Assembly (NCBI GenBank): GCA_965222835.1
Contig: CBDCUQ010000003.1
Location: forward strand, 434,001-498,000
Length of the DNA: 64,000 nt
Reading direction: 5' to 3'
Source: CBDCUQ01 sp965222835
GTDB lineage: Bacteria; Pseudomonadota; Alphaproteobacteria; Rhizobiales; Hyphomicrobiaceae
Position 1 is the stretch's first letter; the number at the start of each line of letters is the position of its first letter. The position numbers and the translations under genes were made by a program. Below are positions 17,663 through 26,001 of the stretch, one piece after another. Below the pieces are notes generated by a model. That model was not told the origin of the DNA. It saw only the letters and a list, made by a program, of their open reading frames with translations, and did no database searches.

Positions 17663-18127
17663 ATGTTTATGCCTGCTGAGTATGCCTGGCTGGAGCCAGT
17701 GCTTTTCTTCGCCGCCGTCGTGTTTGTCATCGGACTGATCGGCAACATCCTGGCCTTTGGCAATCGCTTCGTGAACGCGCTGGTGACGGCGCTCTTGGTC
17801 GCCATCGTTGGCGGCGCGCTCAACTACCACTTCTTTGGCGACAGCCTGCCCAAAACGATGGCGCTGGACCAGGCCTACGCGTGGCTGGAGCCGGTCCTTA
17901 TTGCTGCGGCTGTCGTGTTCGTCGTCGATCTCATCGGCAACATGCTGTCGTTCAGCAATCGGTTCGTGAACGCCGTCGTCACGGCCTTGGTGTTCGCGGT
18001 TATCTTTGGCGCGCTTTCATTCGTTGCCTACAAGGACGGTACGATTCCGGCGGTGGCGCCAGCTGCGGCGCCGGCGGAGACTGCTCCTGCAGCTCCAGCC
18101 GATACGACAACGCCGGCCACGCCCTGA
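17663..18127 (+). CDS. Membrane protein built from a tandem duplication
   Basis: With the ATG at 17663 (GGGGA eight bases upstream) the product has about 154 residues. Residues 7-51 and 72-116 are clear copies of one another with a period of 65. Both read YAWLEPVL..AAVVFV..LIGN, then .L.F.NRFVNA.VTAL. Each copy gives two hydrophobic segments, so four transmembrane helices are likely. A short Ala/Pro/Thr-rich tail (VAPAAAPAETAPAAPAD) follows. No motif suggests an enzyme and the function is unknown. It lies alone between groEL and the outer-membrane protein gene and is bounded by terminators on both sides. Confidence 0.75.
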   Translation: MFMPAEYAWLEPVLFFAAVVFVIGLIGNILAFGNRFVNALVTALLVAIVGGALNYHFFGDSLPKTMALDQAYAWLEPVLIAAAVVFVVDLIGNMLSFSNRFVNAVVTALVFAVIFGALSFVAYKDGTIPAVAPAAAPAETAPAAPADTTTPATP

Positions 18128-18162
18128 TCTGGACGGCGACATCGCCTGAAAGATGATTTCTT

Positions 18163-18195
18163 ACCGCCGGGACCACAGGTTCCGGCGGTTTCGTT
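18163..18195 (+). terminator. Intrinsic terminator after the duplicated membrane-protein gene
   Basis: The stem ACCGCCGG (18163-18170) pairs with CCGGCGGT (18182-18189), extended by one G-U and one A-U pair, and is followed by TTCGTTT. It lies 36 bases after the stop. Confidence 0.7.
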
Positions 18196-18564
18196 TCCTC
18201 ATCGTTTTGCCCTTCGCGCCGACGCAAGGAATGGCCTCGGCCTAGTATCGACCACCCGTCGCTCAAACGAGCGGTCCAGGGCCACCTTCCCGTCGCGCAT
18301 CAGGAACGCCTAAGTTCCTGGCGGGGCTTGGCAAACCTTTACCAATGGTTTCCAGAACGCCGCCTTACCAGTGGATTAAGCGGATAAGTGTGTGGTTTGG
18401 GTATCCCTCACTGCGATTCTGCGCTCTCTGGGCCAAGCGGGGGTCGACGCACAACTACGAATCACACAGCGTCCATTCGGACTATTCATCCGTAGTCTCG
18501 GCTTCGCGGCCGAAGGGGATATGGCATTGGTATCGCGTTGCATAAGCAAACGAGGGTTGGACCT
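18196..18564. other. Non-coding leader region before the outer-membrane protein gene
   Basis: About 370 bases without a convincing gene. The stretch probably carries the promoter and a long leader for the barrel gene at 18565. No consensus -35/-10 pair stands out. Confidence 0.4.
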
Positions 18565-19311
18565 ATGACGCGCAAGCTCGCGATACTCGCGGCGGCAGTT
18601 GCTCTGACGATGGGAGCTGGTGCCGCTTCGGCAGGGGGCGGATTGAAAGGCTTTGGTGACCCAGAGCCAAGCAGATGCAGCGGCGGACCCTTCGCCGGCA
18701 TGTATGTGGGCGCCCATATCGGATACGCCGAGCACGAGCTCTCGATCCACGATCAGCTGAGTGGCTGGACGGGAGATGACGAGGATGGCTCGTTCACGGG
18801 TGGTCTTGTTTCCGGCTACAATATCCAGTGCGGCCGGCTTCTGATTGGTTATGAGGGTGACATCAACTTCCTCGACAGCGACCCGACGATCGCCGTAGGA
18901 GGCGGCATCTCGACGACGCTCAACGGCAACGTCGATTGGTACGGCACATCACGGCTGCGTTTGGGCCTCGTCCACAACGACAACGTGCTCATCTTTGTGA
19001 GCGGTGGCTTGGCCTACGGCGAAGTCGACCACACGCTGGCGTCGCCAGCTTTGAACTTCCGGCGATCGGATAGTGACACCCAGTATGGCTGGACCCTTGG
19101 TGGCGGCGTAGAATTTCTGCGCGCAGGGAACTGGACGTTCCGCGCCGAAGGCTATTACGTCGATCTTGGCGAAGAGACCGAAAGCTACGACGCCGGTGGC
19201 TGCGGCCTTGCTTGTCGAGCTCGCGTCGAATGGGAAGACGAATTCTGGACCGCACGCGTGGGCCTGACCTACAAGTTCGGCCGCCGCGAGGAAGCGGTTC
19301 CCTTGAAGTGA
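18565..19311 (+). CDS. Outer-membrane beta-barrel protein (Omp25/OmpA-like porin family)
   Basis: The protein of about 248 residues starts with a signal peptide (MTRKLAILAAAVALTMGAGA, cleavage after ASA). Alternating hydrophobic strands follow, with features of the small eight-stranded barrels of alphaproteobacteria. These include PFAGMYVGAHIGYAEHE, FTGGLVSGYNIQCGRLLIGY, SRLRLGLVHNDNVLIFVSGG, WTLGGGVEFLRAGNWTFRAE and the terminal strand FWTARVGLTYKFG. Two internal cysteines at CGLAC may form a loop disulfide. The ATG at 18565 fits the signal peptide better than the ATG nine codons earlier. Its role is presumably structural or permeability-related. It has its own strong terminator. Confidence 0.87.
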   Translation: MTRKLAILAAAVALTMGAGAASAGGGLKGFGDPEPSRCSGGPFAGMYVGAHIGYAEHELSIHDQLSGWTGDDEDGSFTGGLVSGYNIQCGRLLIGYEGDINFLDSDPTIAVGGGISTTLNGNVDWYGTSRLRLGLVHNDNVLIFVSGGLAYGEVDHTLASPALNFRRSDSDTQYGWTLGGGVEFLRAGNWTFRAEGYYVDLGEETESYDAGGCGLACRARVEWEDEFWTARVGLTYKFGRREEAVPLK

Positions 19312-19334
19312 TCGTCACTTCAAATTCGTGATGT

Positions 19335-19363
19335 AAAAAAGGGGCCTTTGGGCCCCTTTTTTT
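19335..19363 (+). terminator. Strong intrinsic terminator after the OMP gene
   Basis: AAAAAAGGGGCC, a TTTG loop, then GGCCCC and seven T residues (19357-19363). It separates the barrel gene from the Lys/Cys-rich gene. Confidence 0.93.
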
Positions 19364-19610
19364 GTTGCTTGAATTCTGAATGAAGGAACTCGTGCCGGCC
19401 AAAAAAATTACCGATCCCATTTTCATTCGGTTTGTTAAACCGTGTCTCGTTTTGAAACGCTGTCGATGAAATTAGCTTAATGATTTATTTCTTTTTGTTT
19501 TTACCAACGTTTCAATCGGAGACTGACAATAAGAAACCGTGAACGTATTTTTCCGGCTGCACGGTCGGTTCCGTGAAACAGGTCGATCTCGTTATAGGAG
19601 TGGAAGCGTT

Positions 19611-19910
19611 ATGGCCATTTGGAAATGCAAGAAGGTTTGCAAGCCGAAAAAGTGCAAGCCGAAGAAGCATAAGAAGTGCAAGAAAAAAGACGGCTGGAAG
19701 AAGAAGTGCAAGAAGGATAACGACGAGTACAAGAAAAAGTGCAAGGGCGACGGCTGGAAGAAGAAGAAGTGCAAGGGCGACTACAAGAAGAAGGACTGTG
19801 GTAAGAGCGATTACGGCAAGTCCAAGTGCGACGGTGGCTGGAAGAACGACAACGTGTGCCAACCGAAGCCACCTTGCGCGCCGCAGCCGTACGAAGGTGA
19901 CGTTGCTTAA
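19611..19910 (+). CDS. Lysine/cysteine-rich decapeptide-repeat protein, no signal peptide
   Basis: This encodes 99 residues with about 36 Lys and 11 Cys, plus Trp, Tyr, Gly and Asp. From residue 23 the cysteines recur at 23, 33, 44, 54, 63, 73 and 83, a period of about ten. The repeat reads roughly K-C-K-G-D-G-W-K-K-K. The N-terminus MAIWKCKKVCKPKK is charged, with no signal peptide; the C-terminus CAPQPYEGDVA is Pro-rich and acidic. A TAGGAG ribosome site nine bases before the ATG and GC-rich third positions (AAG, TGC, GGC, GAC) support this strand. An antisense reading is a Leu-rich artefact. It has its own terminator, then a type I exporter follows. Candidate roles are an exported adhesive or antimicrobial protein, a metal binder, or a cytosolic polyanion binder. 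No known family was recognised. Confidence 0.8.
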   Translation: MAIWKCKKVCKPKKCKPKKHKKCKKKDGWKKKCKKDNDEYKKKCKGDGWKKKKCKGDYKKKDCGKSDYGKSKCDGGWKNDNVCQPKPPCAPQPYEGDVA

Positions 19911-19982
19911 GGCCTAGATTGGCAAAACGGGCACGTCATCGGCCAATTTCCCGGCCAACCGCGCTACGTTCGAAACGCTCGG

Positions 19983-20014
19983 AGCCCGCACCCATTAAAC
20001 CGGGGGCGGGCTTT
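19983..20014 (+). terminator. Terminator between the Lys/Cys-rich gene and the exporter genes
   Basis: AGCCCGC (19983-19989) pairs with GCGGGCT (20006-20012), with inner C/G pairs, and is followed by TTTGAGTTTCTT. It would make the small gene a separate, possibly highly expressed transcript, with partial read-through into the ABC gene. Confidence 0.7.
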
Positions 20015-20151
20015 GAGTTTCTTAATTGCCTTTCGTTTTTTGCCAACTTTCGAAACCAAGTTTATTTCCGCTGATGCGCCCGCTAATTGGTGCGGATCTT
20101 GCAATTTCCACTTTGAATCTATTCCGCAGTTTTGCGACCTGAGGCGTTGCT

Positions 20152-21951
20152 ATGTTTAACCTAGTCCGCGACGAGACGGCAGTCATTGCGCCCGAGCTTG
20201 GCGATGTGATGAAGCAATGCCGGAAAGCTCTCTGGACTGTTTTCGCCTTCAGCTTTGCCATTAATATTCTGGTGCTGGCGACGCCGATCTACATGCTTCA
20301 GGTGTTGGACCGGGTACTGAGATCGGGCCATGTCGAGACGCTCATTATGCTCACGATCATGGCGGGCGGCGCCATCCTCATCATGAGCGTGCTCGACATG
20401 TTGCGCGGCGCCATTGCTATGCGCATGGGTGCCTGGATCTACGAGGCGCTGGCCCCGATCTTTCTGACCAGCAGCGTGCGCGCCAATCTGAAGGGCGACG
20501 ATAGCGGGCAGGAAACGCTTCGTGACCTCAGCTCGATACAAAACTTCGTCGCCCAGCAGGGCATGTCGGCCTTTTTGGATTCGCCGTGGGTGCCAATTTT
20601 CGTTGGCTTGATATGGATCATGCATCCGAACCTTGGCGCGGTGGCGTTTCTTTCGGCAGCGGTGTTGTTCCTGTTGAGCCTCGCCAACGAGCGGGTCACG
20701 CGATCGGCAACGCATAAAGCCCACGAAGCGCACACGGACGCGATGAATATTGCCGATATGACCATTCGGAATGCGGAATCGGTCCGCGCGCTTGGGATGA
20801 TGCCGGCGATGCTGGCACGCTGGCGTCAGGCCAACGCCACGCTTACCGATACGTTTCAAATTTCAGGCGACTTGTCGGGCCGGATCCATGCGGCCACGAA
20901 GTTCGTCCGTTACGTTGTTCAAATCGCAATTCTCGGCATGGGTGCTTATTTGGTCGTCAATGGCGACATTACAAGCGGCACGATGATTGCCGCAGCCATT
21001 CTTCTCGGCCGCGCGCTTGCACCGGTCGAAACGGCCATCGGCGGCTGGAAGAGCTTTGTGGAAGCGCGCCAAGCCTTCCAGCGCCTCAACACGCACCTCC
21101 TGACTTATCCGACCGAAGAACACCAGATCGCCATGCCGCTTACCAAGGGGCACCTCTCAGTCCAGAACCTGAGTTATGCCCTTGACGACGGAGAGGGGCC
21201 GGTCCTGCTGCACGAGATTAATTTTGAGGTCGAACCCGGTGAGGTGCTGGCCATCATCGGTCCATCGGGTGCGGGAAAGAGCACGCTATGCCGTCTCCTT
21301 GTCGGGCTCGACGATCCCGTTGAAGGCGCTGTCCGGCTTGATGGCACCGACTTGATGCACTGGCCGCCTGATGATCTGGGACTCCATCTCGGCTATCTGC
21401 CTCAGGATATCGATCTCTTCACCGGGACGGTTCGCGATAACATCGCGCGTATGGGGCCGGCATCTGATGAGGAGGTCGTGAACGCCGCACTGCTTTCTCG
21501 GGCGCACAACCTCATTCAGGACTTGCCCGGCGGCTACGCCACGCACATCGGCTCGGGCGGTATCCGGCTTTCCGGCGGACAACGCCAGCGTATCGGTCTT
21601 GCCCGTGCCGTACTCGGTGATCCGCGCCTTATCGTTCTCGACGAACCCAACGCTAATCTTGACCAATCTGGTGAAGCGGCGCTCACGGAAGCGATCAAGG
21701 ATCTCAAGGAGGAGGACTGTGCCCTCGTTATTGTCGGGCACAGGTCGTCCACGCTCGCACAAGCCGACAAGATTCTGGTGCTCGAGAACGGCACGATGAC
21801 GATGTACGGCGACCGCGATGAGGTTCTCGAAGCCTGGAGCGAAGCGTCAGCGCAAGAAGCAGGCGAAGATACCGTCCCGTTGCGGCGGCCGAGCGGACCG
21901 CCAGCGCTCAACAGTCCAGATGACCACACAATCGAGGCAGATGCATCATGA
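20152..21951 (+). CDS. Type I secretion ABC transporter (PrtD family)
   Basis: The protein is 599 residues long. The N-terminal membrane domain (about 25-310) starts with ALWTVFAFSFAINILVLATP and YMLQVLDRVLRS, the signature of PrtD/HasD-type exporters. The ATPase domain has Walker A GPSGAGKST, the Q-loop LGYLPQDIDLF, the signature LSGGQRQR, Walker B LIVLDEPNANLD and the H-loop GHRSS. No C39 peptidase or CLD domain precedes the membrane part. Such transporters work with an HlyD-type adaptor and a TolC-type channel to move unfolded proteins from cytosol to outside in one step. The adaptor gene overlaps its stop by four bases; no TolC gene is nearby. A GAGG ribosome site precedes the ATG. The adjacent Lys/Cys-rich protein is the obvious candidate substrate. 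Confidence 0.94.
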   Translation: MFNLVRDETAVIAPELGDVMKQCRKALWTVFAFSFAINILVLATPIYMLQVLDRVLRSGHVETLIMLTIMAGGAILIMSVLDMLRGAIAMRMGAWIYEALAPIFLTSSVRANLKGDDSGQETLRDLSSIQNFVAQQGMSAFLDSPWVPIFVGLIWIMHPNLGAVAFLSAAVLFLLSLANERVTRSATHKAHEAHTDAMNIADMTIRNAESVRALGMMPAMLARWRQANATLTDTFQISGDLSGRIHAATKFVRYVVQIAILGMGAYLVVNGDITSGTMIAAAILLGRALAPVETAIGGWKSFVEARQAFQRLNTHLLTYPTEEHQIAMPLTKGHLSVQNLSYALDDGEGPVLLHEINFEVEPGEVLAIIGPSGAGKSTLCRLLVGLDDPVEGAVRLDGTDLMHWPPDDLGLHLGYLPQDIDLFTGTVRDNIARMGPASDEEVVNAALLSRAHNLIQDLPGGYATHIGSGGIRLSGGQRQRIGLARAVLGDPRLIVLDEPNANLDQSGEAALTEAIKDLKEEDCALVIVGHRSSTLAQADKILVLENGTMTMYGDRDEVLEAWSEASAQEAGEDTVPLRRPSGPPALNSPDDHTIEADAS

Positions 21952-23321
21952 GTGGCCGTGAAATCGTACCATTGGGATCTGGCTCCCGCGCACTCGCCGA
22001 GCCCGGTGAAACTGACGCCGTTTTGCCAGACGCACCGAGGCTGGCCGACAGCCTGGCCCAACCCAAGCGGACGGGCTATGTGATTATTGGTGTCTTTCTG
22101 TTGGGCTTCTGTCTTTGGGCCGCAACCGCACCGCTAGCGGGCGGCGCCGTCGCCACGGGTGTGGTGAGTCCTACGGGCGATCGTAAGACCATTCAGCACT
22201 TGGAAGGCGGGATTGTACGTGAGCTTCGGGTGCGCGAGGGCGACAAGGTTGCCGAAGGCCAGGCGCTTATTGTGCTGGATCCCCTCCAATCCAGCGTCGA
22301 CGTCAAAGCCTTAGAGACAATGCGGCTTGGTCTGCTGGCGCGCCAAGTCCGTCTTGATGCCGAAAGCTCAGGAAAGACAGCACTTGTGTTTCCGGCCGAA
22401 CTTGAAGCCAAGCCTGGCTTCGCCGAAATCGCGGCATCTCAGCGTCAAATGTTCGAAGCCCGTCGCGCGGCGCATACGGCCCGCAAGAATGTGCTCGCCA
22501 ACCGGATCGAGCAATTGAACCATGAGATCACCGGTCTAGATGCCCAGATCGAAAGCGCGGCCAAGCAGCTCGCATTCATCCGTGAAGAGGCCGCCGCAAA
22601 ACTGTCGCTGGTCAAGAAGGGCCTTATGCCAAAACCGGAAGCGTTGAGGCTGAAACGTGGCGAAGCTGAGCTCGTTGGCCGTCATGCCGAGCTGATGTCC
22701 GATGCTGGGCGCATACGCCAACAGATTGCCGAGACGACACTACAGATCTCGAGCGTCGAGGCCGAGCGGCTCGATGACATCGTGGAGGAAGCAGATAAGG
22801 TTCGCGCCGAGCTCGTCAACGTTTCGGAACGACTTCGTGCGAGCGAAGATATTCTAAAGCGTACGGTCATTACGGCACCTGTTGCCGGAACGATCATCAA
22901 CATGGGCCTTAAGACCGAGGGAGGTGTTATTCAGCGCGGCCAGGCCATTCTTGAGATCGTACCTGCGAACGATAAGCTCATTATTGATGCGCGTGTCTCG
23001 CCGACGGACATCCAGCGTGTCCATCCCGGTCTCCAGGCACAAGTCCATCTCTTGTCCTATTCGAGCCGGCAGATGCCGAAAATCAGTGGCATCGTGCGCT
23101 CCGTTTCGCCTGACCGCGTTCGGGAAGCCGACGGCCAGCAGGTCTACTATCTGGCGCGGGTGGAGATCGATCGCAAGAAGCTCAAAGAGAAAGCTCCCAA
23201 CGCTCAATTGATCGCCGGCATGCCCGCCGATGTCATGATTGTTTCCGAAGAGCGCACGGTTCTCGAATACCTGCTGCAGCCTCTCAAGTACGCTCTGCGC
23301 CGTGCGATGCGCGAGAGCTGA
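21948..23321 (+). CDS. Type I secretion periplasmic adaptor, HlyD/PrtE family
   Basis: The 457-residue protein has a cytoplasmic N-terminus and one transmembrane helix at about 41-60 (GYVIIGVFLLGFCLWAATAP). The lipoyl-like half motifs GDRKTIQHLEGGIVRELRV and GDKVAEGQ follow. A long alpha-hairpin coiled coil spans about 150-300. The second lipoyl half is VITAPVAGTIINMGLKTEGG, and the beta-barrel domain contains ISPTDIQRVHPGLQAQVHL-like sequence. The ATGA overlap with the ABC gene shows coupling. It bridges the inner-membrane ABC protein and an outer-membrane channel. Confidence 0.94.
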   Translation: MSGREIVPLGSGSRALAEPGETDAVLPDAPRLADSLAQPKRTGYVIIGVFLLGFCLWAATAPLAGGAVATGVVSPTGDRKTIQHLEGGIVRELRVREGDKVAEGQALIVLDPLQSSVDVKALETMRLGLLARQVRLDAESSGKTALVFPAELEAKPGFAEIAASQRQMFEARRAAHTARKNVLANRIEQLNHEITGLDAQIESAAKQLAFIREEAAAKLSLVKKGLMPKPEALRLKRGEAELVGRHAELMSDAGRIRQQIAETTLQISSVEAERLDDIVEEADKVRAELVNVSERLRASEDILKRTVITAPVAGTIINMGLKTEGGVIQRGQAILEIVPANDKLIIDARVSPTDIQRVHPGLQAQVHLLSYSSRQMPKISGIVRSVSPDRVREADGQQVYYLARVEIDRKKLKEKAPNAQLIAGMPADVMIVSEERTVLEYLLQPLKYALRRAMRES

Positions 23322-23503
23322 GCGAGGGTCGGCACGCGATTATAGTCGCCGTGCACACTTAGCTATCGAAGGGTGGCCGTGGGACTTGGCGCCCACTTGC
23401 GTATACGCCCGCCCTTCGGCGGCGGGGCAAAGCCACCGCCGATTGAAATCGATTTCGTTTCGGCGTGGCGCCGGACAGCCCTACAGGGAGAGCATGTCGC
23501 GCG

Positions 23504-23674
23504 TTAGACCCACTTTGAGATCAGTGCCAACGCAAGCGCGACGAACAGGGATAATGTGCTGTCCTGCATCAACGGGGCGGTTACCACCGGCACTGAAATC
23601 CCGGCAAACTTTGCCAGACCCACAAGCACGGCGATTGCGACAGCGAGAACCCACAATAGGTAACCGAGAGACAT
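23504..23674 (-). CDS. 56-residue small membrane protein
   Basis: This short gene has a strong GAGGAGG ribosome site about five bases upstream of the ATG at 23674-23672. It reads MSLGYLLWVLAVAIAVLVGL and continues for 36 residues to the TAA at 23506-23504, ending LALALISKWV. Two hydrophobic segments (about 3-20 and 40-54) separated by a Pro-containing polar stretch predict a two-pass or membrane-hairpin protein. No other gene lies in this 555-base interval between the type I adaptor and the ThDP enzyme. The function is unknown. Confidence 0.65.
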   Translation of the reverse strand: MSLGYLLWVLAVAIAVLVGLAKFAGISVPVVTAPLMQDSTLSLFVALALALISKWV

Positions 23675-23876
23675 GCGAACCTCCTCTAGAGCGAATCTCA
23701 GGCGACTTAATTAGAGCATAAGTCCACGCACAACACGCGGCGAAGAAACAATGTTATTCCGAATTCTGTGAATTGCTTCCACGCTACCTTGCCATCCGTC
23801 GAAAATGAGCGCGCAATTTCAAAGGCCTAATGTGCGCGAACATAGCGCCTCGACTTGAACGGAAGTGGGCGAACCC

Positions 23877-25415
23877 TTAGTCCATTATTGCCTCAATCAG
23901 ACATGGGCCTTTGGCCGCCAGGGCGCGCTCGAACTCACATGCAAGGTTTTCGGCAGTATCGACGGCCACTGAGGGGACGCCAAACCCCTCTGCGATTTTC
24001 ACCCAATCAAGAAACGGCTTGTCTAATCCAGCCATGGATCGCGCAATCGGCCCAGGCCTGCCAATGCCCGCTCGCAACAGCTCGACATTGAGGATGTTAT
24101 AGCTGCGGTTTGAGCCGATGATTGTCACGACATCGAGGCTTTCGCGTGCCTGCGTCCAGAATGCCTGCACCGAATAGGCGCCGCATCCGTCGGACTGAAA
24201 GTTGATCACCTTACGATCAGGGCGCGCTAGTGCCGCACCGGTCGCGGCGCCAGGCCCCTGGCCGATCGCTCCACCGGTGAGCATGAGATGGGTATAGCGG
24301 GGTGCTGCTGCAGAGGCTGCGAAGTAGGGGACACCAACCGTCAGCGCTTCGTCCATGACGATGGCGTTTTCCGGCTGGAGCGCGGCAATCACGTGTGACA
24401 CCGAGGTTGCGTTGAGGGGACCTCTTGGCAAGTCAGGTGGCGCGCCTTGCACGCTTTCGAAGGTGTCTCCAGCGCCGACCTCTTCTGCCAATGCGGATAG
24501 GGCGCCTACCACGTCGTCTTCTGCGCTGGCCAGGGGAACCGTTTGTTGTTCGGTCATCAGATAACTCGGCGTGTCAGGATAGCCGAAGAATGCGACCGGC
24601 CGGCGGGCCCCCGCTAAGAGAATGCGGTCGTAGGGCTGGGTCAGCGCCAAGGCCTCATCGGGGAAATAGGGCAGTCTTACAGGTGCCGGCAAGCCGGCAC
24701 CACGCTCCATGCGCGCAAAAAATGTTTCGCATATGAGGTCCGCCCCTGTGGCCGCCGCGATGCGCCCAGCCCACGTCAGACCTTGTTCCGAAAGGCCCAT
24801 GCCGCCAAGGTAGAGCGCAGATTTTCCGCGTTTCAATGCCGCCGCGGCTGCCTTCACATTGTCAGCGTCGAACGCCGGCGCAGCCGGAGGTGTGGCTGTC
24901 GCAACGGCATCGCCGGCATCTGCAATCTGAAGATCGTGCGGCACAATCAAGGTCGCGATGCGCCCACCCTTAGCTGACGTCCTAGCGATCGCCTGCGCCA
25001 CGTCGCCAGCTATGCCGCTGGCGCGGCGACTTCGGTAGACCTCGTTGCAAACGCTCCCGGCGATGCGCTCGATATCCGTCGCCAACAGCGGATCCGCCTC
25101 AAGGTGCCATGTGGCGTGTTCTCCGATGACGTTTAAGATGGGCGTCGCCGCGCGCCGGGCGTTATGCAAATTGGTGAGGCCGTTGGCGAGGCCGGGGCCA
25201 AGATGCAAGAGACACATGGCGGGTTTTTCGGCCATGCGGGCGTAGCCATCCGCTGCACCGGTGGCGACATTCTCGTGAAGACACAGGATGCCACGCATGC
25301 CCGGCACTTTGTCCAGGGCCAGCACCATCGGCATCTCGGTCGTACCTGGATTGGCAAAGCAGAGTTCAATGCCGCTCCGCGCTGCGCTGGCGATCAATGC
25401 TTCTGCGCCGTTCAT
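23877..25415 (-). CDS. ThDP-dependent acetolactate synthase-like enzyme
   Basis: The 512-residue protein has the three-domain layout of ThDP enzymes. The PYR domain begins MNGAEALIASAARSGIELCF, and the catalytic Glu is in LHENVATGAADGYAR (about 48). The PP domain has the Mg/ThDP motif, here in the variant form QSDGCGAYS...SNRSYNI, with SDG for the usual GDG and SN for NN; the metal ligands Asp and the second Asn are kept. It resembles the acetolactate synthase large-subunit-like / benzoylformate decarboxylase group, but the substrate cannot be assigned. It lacks a neighbouring IlvH-type regulatory subunit, which argues against branched-chain amino-acid synthesis. It stands alone. Confidence 0.85.
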   Translation of the reverse strand: MNGAEALIASAARSGIELCFANPGTTEMPMVLALDKVPGMRGILCLHENVATGAADGYARMAEKPAMCLLHLGPGLANGLTNLHNARRAATPILNVIGEHATWHLEADPLLATDIERIAGSVCNEVYRSRRASGIAGDVAQAIARTSAKGGRIATLIVPHDLQIADAGDAVATATPPAAPAFDADNVKAAAAALKRGKSALYLGGMGLSEQGLTWAGRIAAATGADLICETFFARMERGAGLPAPVRLPYFPDEALALTQPYDRILLAGARRPVAFFGYPDTPSYLMTEQQTVPLASAEDDVVGALSALAEEVGAGDTFESVQGAPPDLPRGPLNATSVSHVIAALQPENAIVMDEALTVGVPYFAASAAAPRYTHLMLTGGAIGQGPGAATGAALARPDRKVINFQSDGCGAYSVQAFWTQARESLDVVTIIGSNRSYNILNVELLRAGIGRPGPIARSMAGLDKPFLDWVKIAEGFGVPSVAVDTAENLACEFERALAAKGPCLIEAIMD

Positions 25416-25539
25416 AGGGTCCCCCTCAATGGCAGAAGGACATTACCCGCGGTCTTGACACGGTCAACGCCAGCTCACGCGTTGTTTTGAGATTTCTCGC
25501 CGCCCGCCGATACTCGACGTGGAGCTCGGGCCTCGCGCC

Positions 25540-26001
25540 TTACGCCTGCTTCTCCCAACGTCCTTCGGGTGACTGACGCCAATATGTGATTGTGTGGCCC
25601 GCCGCTTTCAAGCTCTGCCATTGGGCCCTCGCGGCATCGGTCGCGTCCTTGTCGTTGCCATCGAAGAGGAAGACGGCGCGGACCAACCCTTCGAGACTGG
25701 CGGGAACTGCCCCGTCGACAAGAAATCGTACGCCGGCTCCGTTCGGGCTCTCATCGCCCGTGGTCAAGAAAATGGGCTGGTCGGCAGGATGGCCGTCTTT
25801 GCGCGTCCCGTGCGGAAGAAAGCTGCCCTCAGCATAGGTCCAAAGCACGAGGTCCAATGCTTCCAGCCGCTCTTCGCTCCCAGACTGGACAACGGCGCGC
25901 CAGCCGCGCTCCAGCGTCTTTTCGAGAAGATTCGGCAACACTTTCTCGAGCGGCTGGCGTTCAAGATGATAGAACAGAACCTCTGTTGGCGTTGATGTCA
26001 T
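25540..26001 (-). CDS. holC: DNA polymerase III subunit chi
   Basis: The 153-residue protein is the chi subunit that links the clamp loader to single-strand-binding protein. Typical features are an early FYHLERQPLEKVLPNLLEK, then ERGWRAVVQSGSEERLEALD, LWTYAEGSFLPHG (FLPH is characteristic), PIFLTTGDESPNGA and VFLFDGND. The ATG at 26001 is chosen because homologues start close to the FYH segment; an ATG five codons upstream exists. It stands alone between the ThDP enzyme and a short secreted protein gene. Confidence 0.93.
   Translation of the reverse strand: MTSTPTEVLFYHLERQPLEKVLPNLLEKTLERGWRAVVQSGSEERLEALDLVLWTYAEGSFLPHGTRKDGHPADQPIFLTTGDESPNGAGVRFLVDGAVPASLEGLVRAVFLFDGNDKDATDAARAQWQSLKAAGHTITYWRQSPEGRWEKQA

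Noticed and set aside
19512..19862. 116-codon Leu/Val-rich minus-strand frame opposite the Lys/Cys-rich gene
   Set aside because: Looks like a membrane protein, but is the simple reverse of AAG/TGC codons; the sense strand has the ribosome site and normal third-base GC.
20161..20859. 232-codon minus-strand frame in the ABC exporter gene
   Set aside because: Antisense artefact, rich in Arg and His as expected from the reverse of hydrophobic helices.
23239..23721. 160-codon plus-strand frame after the type I adaptor
   Set aside because: Overlaps the adaptor end and the better supported 56-residue gene on the minus strand.
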